In this document: positions 33,131 to 36,616 of the stretch, one piece after another
Numbering within the stretch: the first letter of the stretch is position 1
Layout: every line of letters begins with the position of its first letter
Origin: Smithella sp. PtaU1.Bin162
Lineage (GTDB): Bacteria; Desulfobacterota; Syntrophia; Syntrophales; Smithellaceae
Length of the DNA: 36,616 nucleotides
Assembly (NCBI GenBank): GCA_002068015.1
Contig: MVRV01000031.1
Coordinates: 1-36,616 of the forward strand
Reading direction: 5' to 3'
Made by a program: the position numbers and the translations under genes
Notes under the pieces: generated by a model
Databases searched by the model: none
Seen by the model: only the letters and a program-made list of their open reading frames with translations
Told to the model about the DNA's origin: nothing

Positions 33131-36100
33131 ATGAAAAAAATAAAAGAAATATTTATCGGCCTTGCTGTCCTGATAGTATTTGCAGCCGCGGTTTTCGCCG
33201 AGGATCAGGTACTCCTGATTCCCCTGACCGTGAAGATGCAGACCGAACGGATATTGGAGCATCCGGGTGTCAGTTCCGTAAGTTTGTTGGGAGACGGTAA
33301 ATATATTCTATCCTACTCTTATTCCCCGGATAACAGAAAAATTTTGTGGGATGCCAATACTGGCCGGAAAATATCCGAAGTGAAGAATCGGGATATTAGT
33401 TATGATACGGATAGTATGCGTTTTTTGACCTACGAAAGCGGCAGCCCGGAAATCGAAGTTTATGATTTGAGGACCGGCAACAAAATACGCACACTACGTG
33501 GCAACGGGACTAAAGGATTCGGGTATACATATTTTGCGCACAAGGGGAAATATGTCTGCGGCGCTGCGGAAAAAACGCGATATATCTGGGATCTGGATAC
33601 GGGCAAAGTAGTGCTTAGCGAAACCGGTATTAACGAAAGTCCGTGGTTTTCTATTTTAGTAGACGATAAGGAAAAGATTTATGTAGTCATTTCCTACAGC
33701 AAGGATTACGACGAAGTAAAACTCTGGGACATGAACGACTGGAGTAAGATAGGCGCTTACAAGGGGCATGCGGGCGGAGTATACACCGCCTCTTTATCCA
33801 AAGACCGCAAGCTTTTATACAGCAGCGGTGACAAAGACGGCAAAACCATACTCTGGGATGTGAAAGATCAGAGCGTCATTAATACCTTTGGAGGACATAC
33901 CGGTCGTCTTTATGGTTATTTGAACGAAGAACAAAAAATATTTACAACAACCGGTTTAGATGACAAAAAGATAACATTCTGGAATCCGCAGACCGGTGAT
34001 AAAATTTTTACCCTGAGCTGCCGGAAGGCAGCGCCGTCATACTCATGGATCGGCAAGAGCAGCTATCTTGCGGCCAACTGTGTCGGGGAGCAGGCGGAGA
34101 TTGATATTTATAACGGCCGGACGGGGGAGAAAATCAGGCGGCTGGAGGGTCATTCCTCTCCGGTTGTCTTATTCGGCCGCTACTCCAAAACCGAATCGCC
34201 AAGATTTCTCAGCTCCAGTTTCAATGAACTGATCTTTTGGGACATGAAGAATTACCGCCAGATATCTATTCAGAAACCAAGCGGCAATTACAAAGCTCAA
34301 TTCTACGGTTTTGTTATTCCGCCCGATTACAACAAGTATGCAAGTTACATGGGGAATAATGAAATCTCAGTGTGGGACATGGAAACAGGCGGGAAAATCG
34401 GCAATTATTCCGGACATGTCGACGGCGGTGAGAACCGCTATAATTATGATGATATTTTCTTTTCTCCCAACGGCAAATTGATGTTTTTGAGACAAAAGAA
34501 GGAAAAGACGATAACCGTTTTGGATATGGCCACCGGCAGAAGGCTGGAAGTCATCAAGGGTGTGGGCGATGATCCCAACGTTTCCTTTGCTCAAAAGGCG
34601 GATATAGCTGTCATCTCCAGGGAAGAAAAAGACCGGGTACGGATCATTCGATTGATCGCGCCGCAAACTTTAGTCGATGAGCAGTATTATGCCGTGGATA
34701 AGGAAATAGCGGTGCTGCAATTGGAGCGCGACGTCAAAATCAAGGAACTGGCCTCACCCCGTGGTGAGTTTGAAACGACCGCAGAGTATGAAGCCCGCCT
34801 GAAATCGGCCGATGCGGGGAAAATAAGGATAACAAATGAATACCAGCGGAAGATCGAAGCGGTGCTGGTGCAGGCGCAAAAGCGCATTTATCCCTATTCG
34901 GCAAGAATTACGCTCGGCCGTTACGATGCCGACCGGGGAAGCTTTGAAGCCGATTTTCTGGGCCGGAAAATGCTGTTTCCCGTTCCCCGCGCCAAGGCGA
35001 TTGAGCTCGCCCGTCATCGTGATCGTGTCCGGGTGGAAGGGATGCTTCGTTACTCCAGCACCGATTATGCAGAGCTTGTCAACGCATATCTCGTCGATGA
35101 AACCAACCAGGAAAAATATGCTTTTGGCCGGCACACTGGCGATACGGCTGTGGCGGCAGCCCAGCGGGTTTTGCCCGATTTGGCGATAAAAGCAATTACA
35201 CTTGTCGAACCTTCCGGAAACGGCATTCTCGATGCCGGAGAGATGGGGAAAATAGTGGTCAAAGCGGTGAACAACGGTAAAGGCACGGCATTCGGCGTTG
35301 GCTTGGTTATTTCCGCAACCGGAGGCAAGGGTTTGCGTTTTGCCGAAAAGACCGTTATCGGCGCCTTAAGCCCACAGGAAGAAAAAGAAGTATCCGTTGA
35401 TATTGCAGCGTCGGAGGAGGAAGCGGTTTCCGCCGATATTTCGCTCAAGGTTGTTCTTGCCGAATCGAGCGATTTTGATTCTCCGCCGGTGATTCTTTCC
35501 TTCAAAACGAAAGAATATCTGCCGCCGCTTTTGCAGGTGGCAAAAATTGATATCGAGGACGCCGAAGGAGGCCGCAAGATAGGGCGCGGCCGGGAAGTTA
35601 CGCTAACTCTGACCGTGCAAAACGCAGGCGCCGGCCCGGCCCGTGCGGTCACCGCCGAGATAGAGGTAGGCAGCAAAGATATCCGGTTATTCAGTGCCGG
35701 CAAGGTTTATCTGGAAACTATTGCTCCCGGTGAAGCGAAAAAAGCGCGGTTCGCCATTGCCGTAACTCAGAAGTACAAGGGCGCCAAAGTTCTGCCGCTT
35801 GCTTTTAAAGTCGCCGAAGAGCACGAGAAGTATTCCGTAAGGCCGGATATAAAACTCGCTTTAGGCGAAGAAGCTCCGGCAGTCAAGGTGGTCAAGGTGG
35901 AGACAAGGGAAACCGTGCTTGCTCTGTCCGCAGCTGAAGATGTTCGGCTGGCGCCCGCTTTGCAAGCGCAGCAAAAAACGTTCGGTGCCGACGATGTTGC
36001 CGTAGTTATCGGTATCGAAAGATACCAGAGCCTGCCCAAAACTGATTTTTCCTACAATGATGCAAAGCTCGTACGCGAATATCTGCGGGCGATGGGATTT

Positions 36101-36616
36101 GCCGAGCGCAATATCGAATATCTGGTTGATGACCGCGCCACGCTCTCGGCGATTAAAAAAGTACTGGAAACAAGGCTGCCCAATATCGTTAAACCGGGCA
36201 GCCGGGTGGTGATTTATTACTCCGGTCACGGTTCGCCCGATGCGGCAACCGGTGAAGCCTATATCGTTCCCTTTGACGGCGATCCGCAGTATCTGGCCGA
36301 TACGGCTTATCCTTTACGTCGTCTGTATGAAAGACTGGGCAGGCTTCCGGCAAAGGAAATTCTTGTTGTGACCGATGCCTGTTTTTCCGGCACCGGCGGA
36401 CGCACGGTGCTCGCGAAAGGTGCCCGGCCGGTTGTTATGGTGGATGAAGCGAAAAAGCCGCCTGTGCCCGATAATGTAATTGTGCTTTCGGCCACACAGG
36501 GAGCGCAGATCAGCACATTCTTTCCGGAAAAAGAGCAGGGGCTCTTTACCTACTATTTTTTAAAAGCACTCAAAGACGGTAAAAAAGATGTTTATTCCGT
36601 CTATCAGTATGTCAGA
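33131..36616 (+). CDS. Secreted beta-propeller/caspase-like protein, incomplete at window end
   Basis: Open for 1162 codons to the end of the window. MKKIKEIF and a hydrophobic core to about residue 20, with a likely cut after VFA, form a signal peptide. Residues 30-520 hold WD40-type repeats with recurring x-W-D-x-x-T-G-K and D-G-K-x-x-L endings. A hydrophilic helical part follows (about 530-680), then two CARDB/Ig-like segments (about 685-920), the first starting EPSGNGILDAGE, and a caspase-family (C14) domain from about 955. The catalytic dyad is H1033 in YYSGHGSP and C1084 in TDACFSGTGGRT. Prokaryotic caspase-like proteases cleave after basic residues or act in regulated cell death or defence; the secreted form with a propeller suggests action on the cell envelope or outside. 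The C-terminus is missing. Confidence 0.85.
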   Translation, partial: MKKIKEIFIGLAVLIVFAAAVFAEDQVLLIPLTVKMQTERILEHPGVSSVSLLGDGKYILSYSYSPDNRKILWDANTGRKISEVKNRDISYDTDSMRFLTYESGSPEIEVYDLRTGNKIRTLRGNGTKGFGYTYFAHKGKYVCGAAEKTRYIWDLDTGKVVLSETGINESPWFSILVDDKEKIYVVISYSKDYDEVKLWDMNDWSKIGAYKGHAGGVYTASLSKDRKLLYSSGDKDGKTILWDVKDQSVINTFGGHTGRLYGYLNEEQKIFTTTGLDDKKITFWNPQTGDKIFTLSCRKAAPSYSWIGKSSYLAANCVGEQAEIDIYNGRTGEKIRRLEGHSSPVVLFGRYSKTESPRFLSSSFNELIFWDMKNYRQISIQKPSGNYKAQFYGFVIPPDYNKYASYMGNNEISVWDMETGGKIGNYSGHVDGGENRYNYDDIFFSPNGKLMFLRQKKEKTITVLDMATGRRLEVIKGVGDDPNVSFAQKADIAVISREEKDRVRIIRLIAPQTLVDEQYYAVDKEIAVLQLERDVKIKELASPRGEFETTAEYEARLKSADAGKIRITNEYQRKIEAVLVQAQKRIYPYSARITLGRYDADRGSFEADFLGRKMLFPVPRAKAIELARHRDRVRVEGMLRYSSTDYAELVNAYLVDETNQEKYAFGRHTGDTAVAAAQRVLPDLAIKAITLVEPSGNGILDAGEMGKIVVKAVNNGKGTAFGVGLVISATGGKGLRFAEKTVIGALSPQEEKEVSVDIAASEEEAVSADISLKVVLAESSDFDSPPVILSFKTKEYLPPLLQVAKIDIEDAEGGRKIGRGREVTLTLTVQNAGAGPARAVTAEIEVGSKDIRLFSAGKVYLETIAPGEAKKARFAIAVTQKYKGAKVLPLAFKVAEEHEKYSVRPDIKLALGEEAPAVKVVKVETRETVLALSAAEDVRLAPALQAQQKTFGADDVAVVIGIERYQSLPKTDFSYNDAKLVREYLRAMGFAERNIEYLVDDRATLSAIKKVLETRLPNIVKPGSRVVIYYSGHGSPDAATGEAYIVPFDGDPQYLADTAYPLRRLYERLGRLPAKEILVVTDACFSGTGGRTVLAKGARPVVMVDEAKKPPVPDNVIVLSATQGAQISTFFPEKEQGLFTYYFLKALKDGKKDVYSVYQYVR

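Noticed and set aside
1-36616. tRNA, rRNA, CRISPR arrays, insertion sequences, prophage or attachment sites
   Set aside because: Reading through the gaps and coding strands showed no cloverleaf-like segment, no regularly spaced repeats, and no transposase or integrase gene. A dedicated search program could still find a short RNA that I missed.

Overview
The window reads as chromosome of a strictly anaerobic, probably syntrophic or sulfate-reducing bacterium of the Desulfobacterota, most like Syntrophales (Syntrophus or Smithella relatives). This is inferred from gene content: a branched-chain-type ABC importer next to CoA-linked oxidation enzymes, a phosphotransbutyrylase/butyrate kinase module, a flavin reductase-rubredoxin fusion, a NifX-like/DUF134 pair, many radical SAM proteins and a large soluble PAS kinase. 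No rRNA, tRNA, CRISPR array, integrase or insertion sequence was seen, and no gap between genes exceeds about 300 bases.

Layout. (1) 1-4502, plus strand: end of a LivF-type ATPase, a LivK-type binding protein, an NAD-dependent epimerase, a 3-hydroxyacyl-CoA dehydrogenase and a FabG-like SDR. This looks like an uptake and beta-oxidation-like module. (2) 4770-7437: copper chaperone and copper P-type ATPase with overlapping reading frames. (3) 7544-15862, minus strand: a cytidylate kinase-like/BON protein with its own promoter, a hybrid histidine kinase with six PAS domains, an FAH-family enzyme, an N-formylglutamate amidohydrolase fused to a C39-like peptidase, an isochorismatase-like hydrolase and an exported double rhodanese. 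(4) 16023-17613: NifX-like protein and DUF134 regulator, transcribed from a consensus promoter with an embedded palindrome and divergent from a nitroreductase. (5) 17610-21363, minus strand: butyrate kinase, two different phosphotransbutyrylases and the flavin reductase-rubredoxin protein.

(6) 21643-33007, plus strand, is the most interesting part. It is a 14-gene cluster that looks like a dedicated unusual-lipid pathway: FabA-like dehydratase, small membrane protein, acyl carrier protein, B12-binding radical SAM enzyme, polysaccharide deacetylase, FabZ-like protein lacking its catalytic acid, second acyl carrier protein, two paralogous radical SAM enzymes, two intact ketosynthases, hot-dog thioesterase, PKS-type double-hot-dog dehydratase and a PlsY-type acyltransferase. 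The cluster has no ketoreductase or enoyl reductase. A reasonable reading is that a type II FAS/PKS-like system builds a multiply unsaturated acyl chain on dedicated carriers, radical SAM enzymes modify it (cyclisation, C-C bond formation or methylation), and the product is released or passed to glycerol phosphate. From memory, the gene mix resembles the candidate ladderane clusters of anammox bacteria and similar cassettes in a few Desulfobacterota, but the product here is unknown.

(7) 33131 to the end: a secreted beta-propeller/caspase-like protein with its own consensus promoter, cut off by the window edge.
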